Shown here: positions 23,784-36,200 of the stretch, one piece after another
How positions within the stretch are numbered: position 1 is the stretch's first letter
Layout: each line of letters opens with the position of its first letter
Source: Volvox africanus
Lineage: Eukaryota; Chlorophyta; Chlorophyceae; Chlamydomonadales; Volvocaceae
Assembly (NCBI GenBank): GCA_030268105.1
Contig: BSDZ01000015.1
Coordinates: 1,054,001 to 1,118,000 of the forward strand
Direction: 5' to 3'
Length of the DNA stretch: 64,000 nucleotides
Notes under the pieces: generated by a model
What the model was told of the DNA's origin: nothing
The model's input: only the letters and a program-made list of their open reading frames with translations
Databases searched by the model: none
Program-made: the position numbers and the translations under genes

Positions 23784-25997
23784 AAAAATAAAAATATGAT
23801 TGGGAGAAATGTGCTCACCCTTCAGGTGGCTGAAGGAGGAAGCACAACGAGCACTGCAGGTTAGGATCCTAGGGAAGAAAACGCGATCCAAGATATTCCA
23901 CGAAAATTTCATTGTGAGAGAGACTGTTGCTTATTGCACGAAATGATGACGATGATACCTTTGGTAGGCAAATCCAAGTATATATATAGTATATCATCGA
24001 TGCTGCACGTTGCCGCGACCTATCACGACACCATACGACATCTTATTGTTGCAATCCTTAGGCTCGAATGGATGAACATATCCAATTGTAGCTCACAGGG
24101 CTCAAGAAGCTGGCCGCATGACTTCCTGATCTGGCAGTATCTTCTCTCAAGGTTACTCAAATTGGCGTCTGACAGTTTTTCGGAGTGTTCTAGATTGTGC
24201 TTTCGTGGAGGGAAGGGGAGCAGAGAGAGGGCGGTGTAGCGGACGAACGGCTTGCATGCTGTCTATATTTCTGAGTTTGGGTTGTATTTGACGATCTGGG
24301 GATTACAATAGGCAGCGCAAGCTTTCCCAAAGCTTTCGGACACGCAGGACGTACGGTAGCTTTTACATTGCTGACTGTTTGGGTGGTTACGATGGAATCG
24401 TTCATTTAGGTTTCCAATGACATTTCCATTATCTTTACCTGGGTCTGCCAATCATGGTAGTTGTGTTGATAAAGCGCATACAATATATTGTGCTGACAGA
24501 AGAAATAACCAGGTTTGCTAGTGGAGGCGTGAGGTAGCATAGCCTTACATCTTGAAGCGAAAGCCAATCAGGAATCAATAGGCCAGCGATGCCCCACCGG
24601 TACATGTACGATGTTAAGAGGCGGTCCAGAAGTCTGACGGCAATGCAGAAGTCTTGCCGAAATTTCCCCATGACCAGCTTGCCCTGTTGCAGGCCAGGGA
24701 TCGTGCCCTGGAGCACTTTGGAGCGCAGTGCTGCGCCGCCCCAAGAATTCATTTTGTATCTGCCAACCAACAAGGTTTCGTAAGTGTACCCGACCAATAA
24801 GAAGCTTACAACTTTTGCCTACTCGCACAACTGTTACTGGTGACAACAAATTCAAATACATGGACAACCATATTCCATGGTAGCTACGTAGCGCATGTGG
24901 CGCTGCTACCTAGGCCGTATGTTCAATAAAGTCCATCAGATAAGCAGATATAACGTCTCTACTGATTGGCCCGGCAAGAGGTCAGGACACTGCCTATAGC
25001 ATGCGTGAATGACAAGGCAGGGAGACCACGGGCGATCGACGCAGATACAGGTATGAACACGGGTCCTTTGCATGTTGTGCACGCACACGTATATGCTCGA
25101 CCGCTCAAGGCCCCAGGGTGTCGTGAAGCAGCAGTCCGAAATGCACAAACAGGACATTAGACAGTATCCCTGCGCGTACCTAACCTGAGTTCGCTCTGCT
25201 CTAGTCACAAAACCTTCCTAATCCCCCAACCAGGCGAATCCTACATCTGTAAGTACAGCTTAAAACCGCCGTACCAAAATTGAATGGCAGTCCAGGGCAA
25301 GACTGGAATTCCGCAATTGCTCGCCACTTAATCGGGAGCGCGAACTCAGGTCATGAACCGCTACCCATGCTATTCGCATCACAGACTGCTGGAAATCCAG
25401 AGCCCTGGCTATGGGCCCAGCGCCTCCCATTTTGACACGATAATGTCATTATAGGTCGAATCTCAAATTTGCCAGCCTAAAGTTATTGCCATACAAACCT
25501 TGCATGAACCGACCACTGAACTAGTACTCTGGTTTGCGCGATTGCTGCTATCTCGGTCTAGAACCTACAGAGGACCTTGTGTGTCAAGCCTGGACCCCTA
25601 AACTGCCTACAACGCCTCTGTTGCGCATTGTAGAAGCGCCATCTTGTCACTGTCACCATCACCGGATAGAGCTGACGTGGATACAGCATCTTTTGGAAAA
25701 TCTCTTATAATCTGGGCGATGCGCGTCATTAGCATTTGCCTGAAACTCTAGGTTGTGGTTGTCCCCGCCACAACAACGCCCGGCACAAACATGTTTATTA
25801 AACATGACGAACACGTCACACATGTGCGCGCACATCAGGCCAGTCTGAAACTCTACACATTTTGATACCTGCCGTTGTATCACGTTCCAAACTCAATCCG
25901 CCCCACGTCGGCTCCCAAGCCAAAAATGGGTGTTGACCAGCAATAAAGGACTTGCCAATGTCAACGAGACTGCCCCACGTCACCGTGATGGAAACGC
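23784..25997. other. Convergent intergenic stretch
   Basis: Lies between the 3' ends of the sulfotransferase (plus) and the disordered protein (minus). An open frame of 120 codons on the minus strand at 24435-24797 has no motif I recognise and I do not call it. Nothing else is supportable. Confidence 0.4.
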
Positions 25998-27545
25998 CTA
26001 ACGCACAAGCTGCGGCGGCAGTGGCACCCTGGGTTGCGTGGATTGAAAACCAATGTTCTTCGGCACATGCAGCGGATGTCCCTGCCGTTGCATAATGTCA
26101 TGATACAGCCATTGTTTCAGCTCTGACTTGTGGTCATTTGGCAGTGTGAGACCGCGCTTGCGATCTGCCTCCGCCCGGCCTTCTGCACAAATATCCATCC
26201 AGCTGATGTTGTCAGCGCTACTTCTGGCTCTCATTGCCACCGTCGTCGTCGTGCCCTTGACGCCAGTAATGTTGCTGGTAGGCTCCGTGGTCTTCTCGGA
26301 CGCCGGTGGAATGGCACCTGTGCTGGCGCGCAGCGTGACAGCGGCGGCTGCACTTGGGCGGCGCTGGGAGCTGGTAAAATTCGCGGCAGCTGCAGTCAGA
26401 GGGCCCACGCTGCTGCGCTCAAGGTTGGAGCTACTGAGCCGCTGCAGACCAGCCTGATAGGAACCTTGTTGCTGCTGAAACTTGATTACCTGCTGCTGCT
26501 GTGGGCGCGCAGCTAGGTTGGCATTAGGCTTCTGCGGTTGCGCATTATCTGGCTTTGGTGTTCGCAGCGATCTGGCAGAGACCAATAGTGATGGCTCAGA
26601 ACCCTCGGCTGCGTTTGAACTGGGTCCAACTGAGGCATTTTTGTTCAGCTCAAAGTCCAAGGCTGGGCCGGGGCGGGGGTTGGCAGCTGCAGCGCTGCTG
26701 AGGTGCGACTGAAAACCAGTGGCTCCATTGTGATGTGGGTCAAAGGCCGCTGGTAATCCAGGACGCTTACCCTTGCTCCCTGCGTCTTTAGGATGCGGCT
26801 CTAGGCCCCCTTGGCTGGGGCTCTGCTCGAGTGGAGCCCCTGCACCGGGACGCGTGTCGAAACTTACTGCTGGTGCGGGGCGTTGCCCCAAATCAGCCAT
26901 TGTAATCGGCCGTTGTTCAGTGCTGGCAGCCGGCCGCGGCCGTAACTCAAAGCCCGCCATGTCTGGTCGCTGCTCAAAGCTTCCCGAGCTGGGGCGCGGA
27001 TCACTAACCGCGGGTGCAGTTGGGCGCTGGTCGAAGATGTTCCCGTTGCCACGCACTCCAGAATTTTCCATCGCGCTGGGACGTTTCCCAAAGCCCGTAG
27101 AATTTATGCGTGTCTCGACCCCTGCTGCTGAGCTTGGCCGATATTCCGAGTCCGTTGCGTCGCTTAAGCGAAGTTCATGGCGGTGTTCAAATCCCCTTGC
27201 GCCGGGACGCTGCTCGACGCCAGAGGCACTTGTGCGCTGGTCGGACTCAGGGCAGTTGCGGTGCTGCACCGCGCTTCCTAAACACGTCCGATCCTGACGA
27301 TCAGTTGCGCCGGGGCGAGTAATTAAATGTTCGTTCGGGCGTCTGGCGTTTGGCCCAAGGACCCGCTTGGCGGCCATGTTACAGTCGCTAAGAGGCTTCC
27401 GATTAGGGCTGTTTGGTGGAAGCGGTGGAGCCATGAATTTACCCGTTGCATAGGCTTGCTGATCTTGGTTGCTTGTAGCTGCGCGCCTTCGCTGAAGCGC
27501 CTGTGCCAGGGGCCCGAGCTCAGAGGAAGCCCCGTCTACGCCCAT
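25998..27545 (-). CDS. Unrecognised intrinsically disordered protein with degenerate Arg-Pro repeats
   Basis: One uninterrupted 515-codon frame, unusually long for this intron-rich locus. Residues 36-60 read KFMAPPLPPNSPNRKPLSD. From about residue 68 to 300 an irregular unit of roughly 12-15 residues recurs around an aromatic/acidic-(x)-Arg-Pro core: VEQRPG, SEYRPS, FGKRPS, FDQRPT, FEQRPD, FELRPR, TEQRPI, LGQRPA, FDTRPG, with decayed versions such as FDPHHN. A Gln-rich patch and Ser/Ala-rich linker follow. The C terminus has a compact, possibly folded block: SWMDICAEGRAEADRKRG then a predicted helix DHKSELKQWLYHDIMQRQG. There is no signal peptide or membrane segment. The family is unknown to me. 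The repeat conservation in one frame argues for a real protein; the strand is opposite to its neighbours. An upstream exon cannot be excluded. Confidence 0.55.
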   Translation of the reverse strand: MGVDGASSELGPLAQALQRRRAATSNQDQQAYATGKFMAPPLPPNSPNRKPLSDCNMAAKRVLGPNARRPNEHLITRPGATDRQDRTCLGSAVQHRNCPESDQRTSASGVEQRPGARGFEHRHELRLSDATDSEYRPSSAAGVETRINSTGFGKRPSAMENSGVRGNGNIFDQRPTAPAVSDPRPSSGSFEQRPDMAGFELRPRPAASTEQRPITMADLGQRPAPAVSFDTRPGAGAPLEQSPSQGGLEPHPKDAGSKGKRPGLPAAFDPHHNGATGFQSHLSSAAAANPRPGPALDFELNKNASVGPSSNAAEGSEPSLLVSARSLRTPKPDNAQPQKPNANLAARPQQQQVIKFQQQQGSYQAGLQRLSSSNLERSSVGPLTAAAANFTSSQRRPSAAAAVTLRASTGAIPPASEKTTEPTSNITGVKGTTTTVAMRARSSADNISWMDICAEGRAEADRKRGLTLPNDHKSELKQWLYHDIMQRQGHPLHVPKNIGFQSTQPRVPLPPQLVR

Positions 27546-30248
27546 CGAAGTTGTACTTAATACAGCAGGCGATTCCCCGATCCTTAGGTGTCTTTATTTA
27601 AGCGTAATGAGCTATTGGAGCCAATTCATAGACTAATAGTACTCTACGCTCTGAAGTGCTATTATCTTGGTTATACTATGCGAGTGGAGGTCATAACAAG
27701 TATGAGAGCGATTATTGTTAAGCAACGAAGAGCGTGTACCTGGTCAACCTTACATCCCTTTGCTCCACTCCTGGTTTCGGATCGCGCGCGAAATGGCTAG
27801 GAGAGCGCATTCAGCACAAATCTACATAATTCAATTTCTAATGACCAACTGGCATTTTTCTTCTTAGGCTAATAGATTTGCTCTTGCCAAGAAAGCTAGT
27901 AGGTTTAGCATACCTAGGTGCATAAAGATGGTCGATCGAAAAAAACACAATCGAAACATAGCGTCAGGAACTTATGATAAAGTTCACATAATAATGCTAG
28001 ATATTGGTATCAGTTATACTCGTACCTTGCCAAGAGAATGGGTGCGACTAACTACACTTTTATGTGGTTGAAAAGCATCTGGCGCCCTAGATAGAACGCA
28101 ACAGCACCTGAAAGTCCTGATCAAAACAGCGCGTCCCCACTGAATTTGTAACAACCTTCTTGAATTGAGTCATTGTCACATGCTGCTCTCTTCAGAAAGG
28201 TTGCTTCTCTCGCCCCCGATCAGGTGCTTGTCGTCCAGCTATGACTATAATGTACTCTAGCTTGCTCTGTCCATTCCTATGACGAACCCAACCCGATATT
28301 CTGAGTTTCCCTCTACAGAGTCCATCATATAACCGCGTTCGTACAAGCCGAATGCCACCCGTAGTGGCAAGCCAAAGACAAAATATTAACAGCCGCATCG
28401 TGCGTCTTTGCGCACTGCAAGCATTCGTTTCTGTGCCTACATGGGATCGCACGGGAGATCTTTAGCTTCCGCCGTGTAACTCCCCACTCAGTTGTAACTG
28501 TCTGCTGGGAACAGTACCCTTGCTAGGACGGCTAGATGCCGTCCTGGCGGTGAAAGGAAGCATGGTTTTCCGTTTATTTTGACAGATTGGCGGGCTCAGA
28601 AGGTACTGGCTGTTAACAACTGCCAAGCCCCTACTTAGCCCTACAGTACTTGATGCATCGAATAGCACAGATCGAGGACCGACTGCGGACTGCATGGCCC
28701 TCGCACTCGTATTTCGCCTTGACATTCGACCAGAAAGGCTCCTCGTGGATCCCCGTACCTTGCACCCGCGCGCACTTATCCATATGTCTCAAAGCAGGGC
28801 GTAGGCACCTGCGCAATCATTAACCCTACAGCTCCGTGGCGAAAGAAGGATGTTATTCATCAGGAAAGGTTTTTGCCATTGGAGCGCTAGGGACGATTGT
28901 AGTAAGCGCGGAAGGAAGGCAGGAATTACGGCTGGGAGCGCATTAATTGAGGTGCGGTGGAGTCGGCCGCCACACCTTGTTCTTCCGCAATCTGAGTTGT
29001 AAATGGGCTGCTGTTTGTGGCAATGCCGCTGTGTAGCTACGTAGGCGAGGAGCGACTCTCACAATGTTACAAGCAACTAACGAACTAGTCTCCCAACCAC
29101 TGGGAGATAAGGGACCTCAGGCCGTACAGATGTCTAACGGCGAGGGCCTGATACATAACAGTAACCCAGCAACATAGGTCTGGCCAAAATATCTCTGAAC
29201 CTTTACAACAATCTGAACTAGTGTACTGTGCAATCTAGCTCGTCGGAAGAACGAGTGCGGTTTTAGCTATGCCATGCAAGTCCGTAGGCAGGCTTGAACT
29301 GAATCCAGCTGTCGGCATTATGCACGTAGCATAGCATATGAATGCAGATAATGAGCACACTTGCCACCTGCTTTTATGCGGAGAGCATGACAAGCTCCCC
29401 GCATCTGCCTTCTGGAAAGGGGGTACCGGGCCGGCATCTAACTAGCTTGTACTGGATACTGTCCACACCGCATCTGGATATTTGAGACCCCCTTTCACCG
29501 CATTTGTATACGGTCCATTGGTATATCGCATGTTTCCTCCCCATTCAAATGAAAGAAAGGGGCCCCCTTTCATAAAAAGTTGCGTGTTAACATATCAGCA
29601 CAGAATCATCCTTATGAACGAAAAAAATCAAGAATTCACGCCTCCTCTCGGGTCTTCGGGCGGCTGTCGTGCCATAAGCGAAATAGAAGGGGAGCTATCA
29701 TTCACAAGTAGAATAACGTAGGATAAATAGGAAAAGGTAACTTAGGATGCAAGCCAATGGATCGCAAAAAGTAACTCCAAGTTGGCAAATACTCGTTACT
29801 TTCGCCTTTACCCATTGGCCTCACCAGAGCAGGCCCTCGCCTGCCTTCATTTGAGTCTTCCTAAAAATATATATGACGAGCGCCGACTTTTCTCTCGGTT
29901 AATATAAGTCCATCCAATGGAGAATGAATAACTAGCAACTACCTATCGATGCAATTGGGATTTTGAGCCTAGACCTTTGGCTCTGTGTCCTGAGTATCTT
30001 CACTTTAACGCTGTCAACGAAAGATAGAAATAAACTTATGTTATTGACATATTCCTGCAGCGCGTGGAGAGGTTGGTAAAGAAGACGTGCAATTGCTGAT
30101 TGGACGTCACAGGTGACGATAGTTTTCTAACAGTTAAGGTTGAAAGACGGTTACAGAATGATACAAGAAAGTTATATTCATTACGGTTTTGGTCGTATTA
30201 CCCTTCGTTCACCCCTGTTGGCTGCCTACCCGCTTGTATTTAAAGCAG
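27546..30248. other. Divergent intergenic stretch
   Basis: Separates the minus-strand disordered protein from the plus-strand nucleotidyltransferase and so should hold both promoters. I see no exon, RNA gene or repeat in it that I can support. Confidence 0.4.
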
Positions 30249-33200
30249 ATGAAACCTATTGATGGTGACGCTGGGGGCATGGGCAGGAGGTGCACATGCC
30301 CGTGCGTTTGCGGGGCACGCAAGTTCAACGACAAGCAGCCGTTCAGCCTCCCACCGGAATTGGCGAAGGCGCTAGATTTACCCCTGACCAATGTCGTCGG
30401 GGAATATTCCATGCCAGATTGGAAAAAGGATATGTACTCCGAGTAAGTGAATGTTTGGAGAGCACCAGGGCGCGTCTGAGAGCGATGTAGGGTTTGACGG
30501 GTCCCATTTTGGTCCGCTACCTAGGGCAGCGCCGATCGGTAGAGCAGATGTGAAACCAGGATCCTGGACATCTGGAGCCAGAGCAGCACAAATAACCCCA
30601 ATTTGGGTTTCACTTTTCTCGCTGGCCGGCTAACGAGCTGTTGCCCACCTGGCCGGCGACTGGCTGGCAGGTGCCCTCTTCTGCCGCCAGCTGGCCCTTT
30701 ACTTGGCAGACGAATAAGCAATTGCACAAACACAAAATGTGCTTATTGTAAACGTGGGTTTAATGGGGGGTTTAATGTTGACTATGTGTCCCAAATCCCT
30801 GCCCAATACACACACTTCCCTCCGCCGTGCCGTCCTGCTGTACTCCACTTGGCTTGGCCACGTAGATGACCGGGTCCTCCTTGAATCAATCGTCTAACCT
30901 TAACCCATTTCTCGCCCCTGTGTTTGCAGGCTCCGAGATTGTATCCAGGAGGCGGTGGATTATGCCTTCGTTGAGGTATGTTAAGAAGCTATGCCCGAGT
31001 CCATAGTAGGTATGCCTGCATAACTGACAAGGCTTAGGAAAACCAGTACTGCATTATACGGCCCTGCGAAAATCCAAGTAATACCCAAACACCTCACCTC
31101 TTGATTCCCCACTTCCCTGCCTGAGTGTAATAATCCCTCCTACATTGCCACTGCTGTTACTGCTGCTATTGCTGCTGCTACTGCCATGTTGGGGTGCAGT
31201 GGAAAATGCCCGATGAGGCGAAGGTGCTCCTGGACGGTGAGTTTCCGTTCTCGAAGTGTTGCGGTAAAACAATACATCAATGGCAAGCTCTTTCTATCCC
31301 CGTCCGCCGCTTCACCTGTCCTCCTGCCTCGTTCGTCACCCTCGATCACCAACACGTCACATCACATCACATCACGTCACATCACATCAGGTCACATCAC
31401 ATCAGGTCACATCGAATCACATCACATCACATCACATCACGTCACGTCCCACACCCCGGCACACTACCTTGACCCCAACTGAGCCCGCCACCAATCCAGC
31501 TCCGGATCACCCCCGCCTGTGAAGTACCGCAAACAACACCAGGTTGGCGTGTTGTGAGTGCTGTGAAAACCGGTTCTTTATCTGAATACTCCGCCGCGTC
31601 ACCGACTTATAGTCCCTTCCCGACAACATGCAGGCTCCGCACTTAAGGGTACAGCGTTGGACGACAGCGACATGGATCTGGTCGTTCGTACAACGTACCG
31701 TGTCCCCCGGTCTGTCAAATTGAAAGCACACCAGGTCATCAAGGTACGGCAGTGGGGTAGTGTGAGCGATGAACGGAGTGCATGCCGTGGATCGATGAAG
31801 CGCCCTAAAACTTGTCCTGGGAAGCCGGCAACAGACGCTTCGTCGTTACGGTTTGACATGTAGCCAAAGCTGATCATCACCACCATCACGATCACCATCA
31901 TTGATTACCACCACAACGCGACGCACCCACCACAATGCACACCGTCCCCCGCCCCGCGACGCAACGCACGGGACCATTTATGCGCCGTCGCCGCCGCAGG
32001 CCAAACTTGTGGAAAAGTATGGCAGCGGCAATGTCAGCTTCACGCAGAAGCGCAAATCGGCTGAGTTCGTGGTGGAGGCGCATCGCCGCACTGCCGCCGC
32101 TGCCACCATCGACGCATCTGACGTGGATGACGTGGATGATGATCAGTCGGTTCAAGACGAGCTTCGTGTTGAGTGGAAGGCGCCAGCTCCCGCCGCCGAC
32201 TGGTCGCGGACAACGGTGGTCGCCCCCAAATGCACAAAGCTCTACGCCGACGTGCTATTTGAGAACGCCACAGTGGGTCTGCCGCTGGCTAACATCCAGA
32301 CATTTCCTGGTGAGGGCATCAAGCCTGTCCAAATGATGAAGCTCTTTCAGCGCAAGGTGGGTGCAGCCGGGTACAGCCAAGGAGGAGAGGGAGGAAGGGG
32401 GGGAGCGTCAAACAACACGTGGGATGGTGGGTGTCCAGGGGCTGCCAACAAGGAAGGTATGGTACTAGCTAGGGTGTGGATGTATAAACAACGGACCCGG
32501 GTGCAGCAAAATGCTGTTACGGGCACTAAGAACTTACCGAAGTGAAAGGGCGCATGATGCAGTGAAACAAATAGCTGGTGTAAGGGATACGTGTTGACGA
32601 TTTCCTCGGCGGTTTACTCCTTATCCCCCCGGCGGTCTCGAAGCTACTGGGTAAGCTTATTTTATGCATGTACAGGACTACCTTCCGGCTTCCTGAACTC
32701 CGCAGGCGGGAAGCTTGCCGCCGCTGAAGGGCTATGTCATCGAGGCGCTCGTACAACACGTGCTGGAGTGCGGCCAGCCGAGCGAGCCTAACGGGGCTCC
32801 GAATCCTCTCCCGACGAAATCTGTGTCACAGGCGTTTTACATGGTGAGAGGAGTTTGTGTACGGGTTATGTGTACTCAAGGGGGGACTGTGTGAGTGCGT
32901 GTGTCGGCCGTTTCGTGTGTTTTTCGTGTGTTTTGTGATCCGATCCCGGGGAGAGGAGAGGAGAGGAGAGGAGAGGAGAGGAGAGGAGAGGAGAGGAGAG
33001 GAGAGGAGAGGAGAGGAGAGGAGAGGAGAGGAGAGGAGAGGAGAGGAGAGGAGAGGAGAGGAGAGGAGAGGAGAGGAGAGGAGAGGAGAGGAGAGGAGAG
33101 GAGAGGAGAGGAGAGGAGAGGAGAGGAGAGGAGAGGAGAGGAGAGGAGAGGAGAGGAGAGGAGAGGAGAGGAGAGGAGAGGAGAGGAGAGGAGAGGAGAG

Positions 33201-36200
33201 GAGAGACCCGATTAGGGGCAGACAGAAGGATGACCACAGGATGGTAACAGTCGCAAGAACCCTACTTAAGGATGGGTAGTACGGATCTGTTCTGTTTTGT
33301 TCTTCTGTTCAGAGTTCCTCTGAGACAGACGCACTAAAACATTCCACATCCAAACGCTAGCGGGATGCTAGTGGATGCCGTATCGGGCTATCACCCACAG
33401 ACAGCTGCCCGCCCTCAAAAGCTCGCACCCTACGGCTCCAGGAGGGCGGGTGGGCAAACCATATACATTCTATTACTGACCGTCTGCCTCAGTCCTGCGG
33501 TCTTCTCCGCGCCTATAGTATTCCCGGCGCCTATGGTATCGGAAGGTCTTTAAGCACATTTTATGTCTGCTGACTGCTTTTAAGACTGTTTTGATGTTTT
33601 GATGCGTTTATAAAATGACCCTTCCGTGTCCGTTCTTTTATTACCTCTGTCTCTTCCATTTAGAGAAATGAAATCCGTTTTCGTGATCGCGATCTCCGGC
33701 CTTCCCCCCAGACATTGACCTTGTTCCTGGTGGAGCCCAGTGCTCGGGATCTGGATAACCGAGTGTGCCACAATCTGGCAGTGCCCTCGGGCTTCCTATT
33801 CGACCGGGGCGACTTCGACTGCTGGAGAGGGCGGGTGAAGCCGTTCATGAGGTACATGGGCGTTTGGCGTTTGCTTAATGGGTTTGAAGGGGCGGTTGTA
33901 CGAGAACGACCTAGGCCTGGTGAGTAGGGGCAGAAGTGGGCCTGTTGGGTAGGGGCACAGGTGGGGAAGATGGTGGGAAGATGCAGTGGGAAATCACAGA
34001 CCCATGGGACACAGGAACACACACACACACACACGCATTTACCGCATTCTAGAACAGACCCTAGGGATGACAGCGAGCCTGAGGAAGGAGGCTGACCCCT
34101 CAGTAGGATCTCCAGTGGATCCTCTAGGGATCTTTGAGTGTCTAAGGATATAGAGGGAAGGAGGCAGGTTACAGGGGAAAGGAGGGGAAAGGATGAGTGT
34201 GATGGGCAAAATACATTGAGGACATCCTCATCCCAGTGCTTTTGAACACCAACTAGGTGCTAACTAAACCCTAACCCCAATACCCACACACCCAAGCCTC
34301 TTCTTCCCGTCATGAAAGTAGCAGTCATTTTCCACCCACCCCCGTGTATATTTTACATTTGGTGCCCTCCTTACAGAGACCTCATTATGCTAGCCACATG
34401 TTTGAGCAAGGACACTGCCAAGAGGCTGGACGCGGACGAGCTGTTCCGCCGCGTCCTTGAGGTGAGCCCTTTCCGTCCCGAGGCGCCCCTCTGGGTCGTT
34501 GGTGTAGCGAGTGCCATTCCCTGAGAGACATGCACATTGTTGCCCCCTCCGGCCCGTCTACGTTTTTTACCCGCAAAATTTAAACACTACAAGATTAAAC
34601 TATTAAAATTACATAATTTCGCTCCTATCCTTCCGAAGCAACGAGCAATTTGATGTATGTAAGTTTAAAACCCCCTGAACCCCCATTGGTGGGCCGCGCA
34701 TTTGTACCTCGGACCGTCTCTCCAGTCACAGCCATGCACACCCATCCCCGAACCCTTTCAGCGGTCCGCACCCTGGAAGGCGCCAAGTGCTGCTGCCGCC
34801 ACTTCTGCTGCTGCCTCTCCTGGTGGTGGCGGCAGTTGCAGCTCCAGTCAGCCGGGCGGCGAAGCTCACACGGACGAAGCGATGCCGTTTTCGGAACTGG
34901 TCGCCAAGCTCAAGCCGGACGTGGAGAAGGCCTGTGTCTCCATTTGTCCCAAAGATGAGGTGAACCCAATGTACGATCTGGGACCATGGGAACCTGATGT
35001 TTTCCTCTGGGGCCTTGAGACGGGACCACAATCGACCCATGGGTCAGTGGCGAAGCCGGGTCCCAACGTCGCGGTATCTGAAGGGCCGGAGGCGCCGGCG
35101 CCGGCGCCGGCACCGCCATCGCCGCCATCGCCGCCATTCAACTCACAGCTATCCAGCCTATCACCCGCCGATTTGGACAGCCAGTCAAGCTTCGCAGTGC
35201 GGGGCTTCGCAGTGGATCCTGCTGGGGCGGCCATCGCCGGTCCCAGCGGCGCGCAGGGCTCACCGCCGAGGTCCACAAGACGGTCGTTTACGAGTGAGGA
35301 GCTTCTTGCCGCGATAAATATAATCAGCCCGCCGCCCCAAATAGCACAACAGCGCCAAAATTACGACGGAACATTCGTCACCGTCAGCAACGTCAGTGCA
35401 GGTCCGTGCGTTGATGTTGATGTTGTGCGTTCTCCTAACAGCAGTATCAGCAGCGGCAGCGGCGGCGCCAGTTCCTTTGCCGCCTCAGCGTCGCTCTCGT
35501 GTAGTGGCGCCATCGACCACCCCCTCGCTTCGCTGTTTGAACATCCCCTGGCAGAGGAGGCCCGCCGCCTCTGCTACATGTATCGTTACCCCAACAATCC
35601 CCAGGTTGGGCTTCTGCCGCCAGTGCCCGGCGCGATGGCGCAGCCGCAGCCACAGCCACAGCCCAATGGATGCTCTGGGCAGCTGCACCCCAGGTTAGCA
35701 CCCTCAAAGGACCCACCGGGCCTGTACCAAGCAGTGGAAAGAGCAGCGTTAGCGACGTCCTCGCCCCGGCCAGCATTAAGACCGGCATCATGGAAAGAAA
35801 CAGACATAGCAGGGTCCACAGCAGAACCTGCTATGCATGCATTGGGTGCTCCTGCATCAAGTCACGACCCAGAAACGGGTTTCATTTTCAGCCTCAGCAG
35901 TAGCATACGTGAAAGTCTCAGCCGTAGCAAACCTGGCTGTGGCGGCAGCAGCGGCAACAGCAGCAACAGCAGTAGCAGCAGCGGCGGCAGTGTCAATACC
36001 AATAATTGTGATGAGATCTGCGGTGCAGCAGGCAGCGGAAGTCTCGCTCCATGGCCGAGGAGCACCGACCGCTCAGCAATAGGGAGGAGTGGGCTGGCAG
36101 CCGAGATCCATGCGCCCAGTTCCGCAACCGGGGAAATTCCAGGAGCGACTTCAGACTGTGACCCTAGGGATCCAGCACCGGCTGCCCCGTACTGCTCTGG

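Noticed and set aside
24435..24797. 120-codon minus-strand frame
   Set aside because: No motif, no exon partner and no repeat match; length is within chance for this composition.
31355..31447. TCACA tract considered as a CRISPR-like array
   Set aside because: Units are five bases long with no spacers; it is a simple microsatellite in a eukaryotic intron.
32857..33279. Arg/Glu-rich and Leu/Ser-rich open frames
   Set aside because: Artefacts of the (GGAGA)n tract inside an intron of the nucleotidyltransferase gene.
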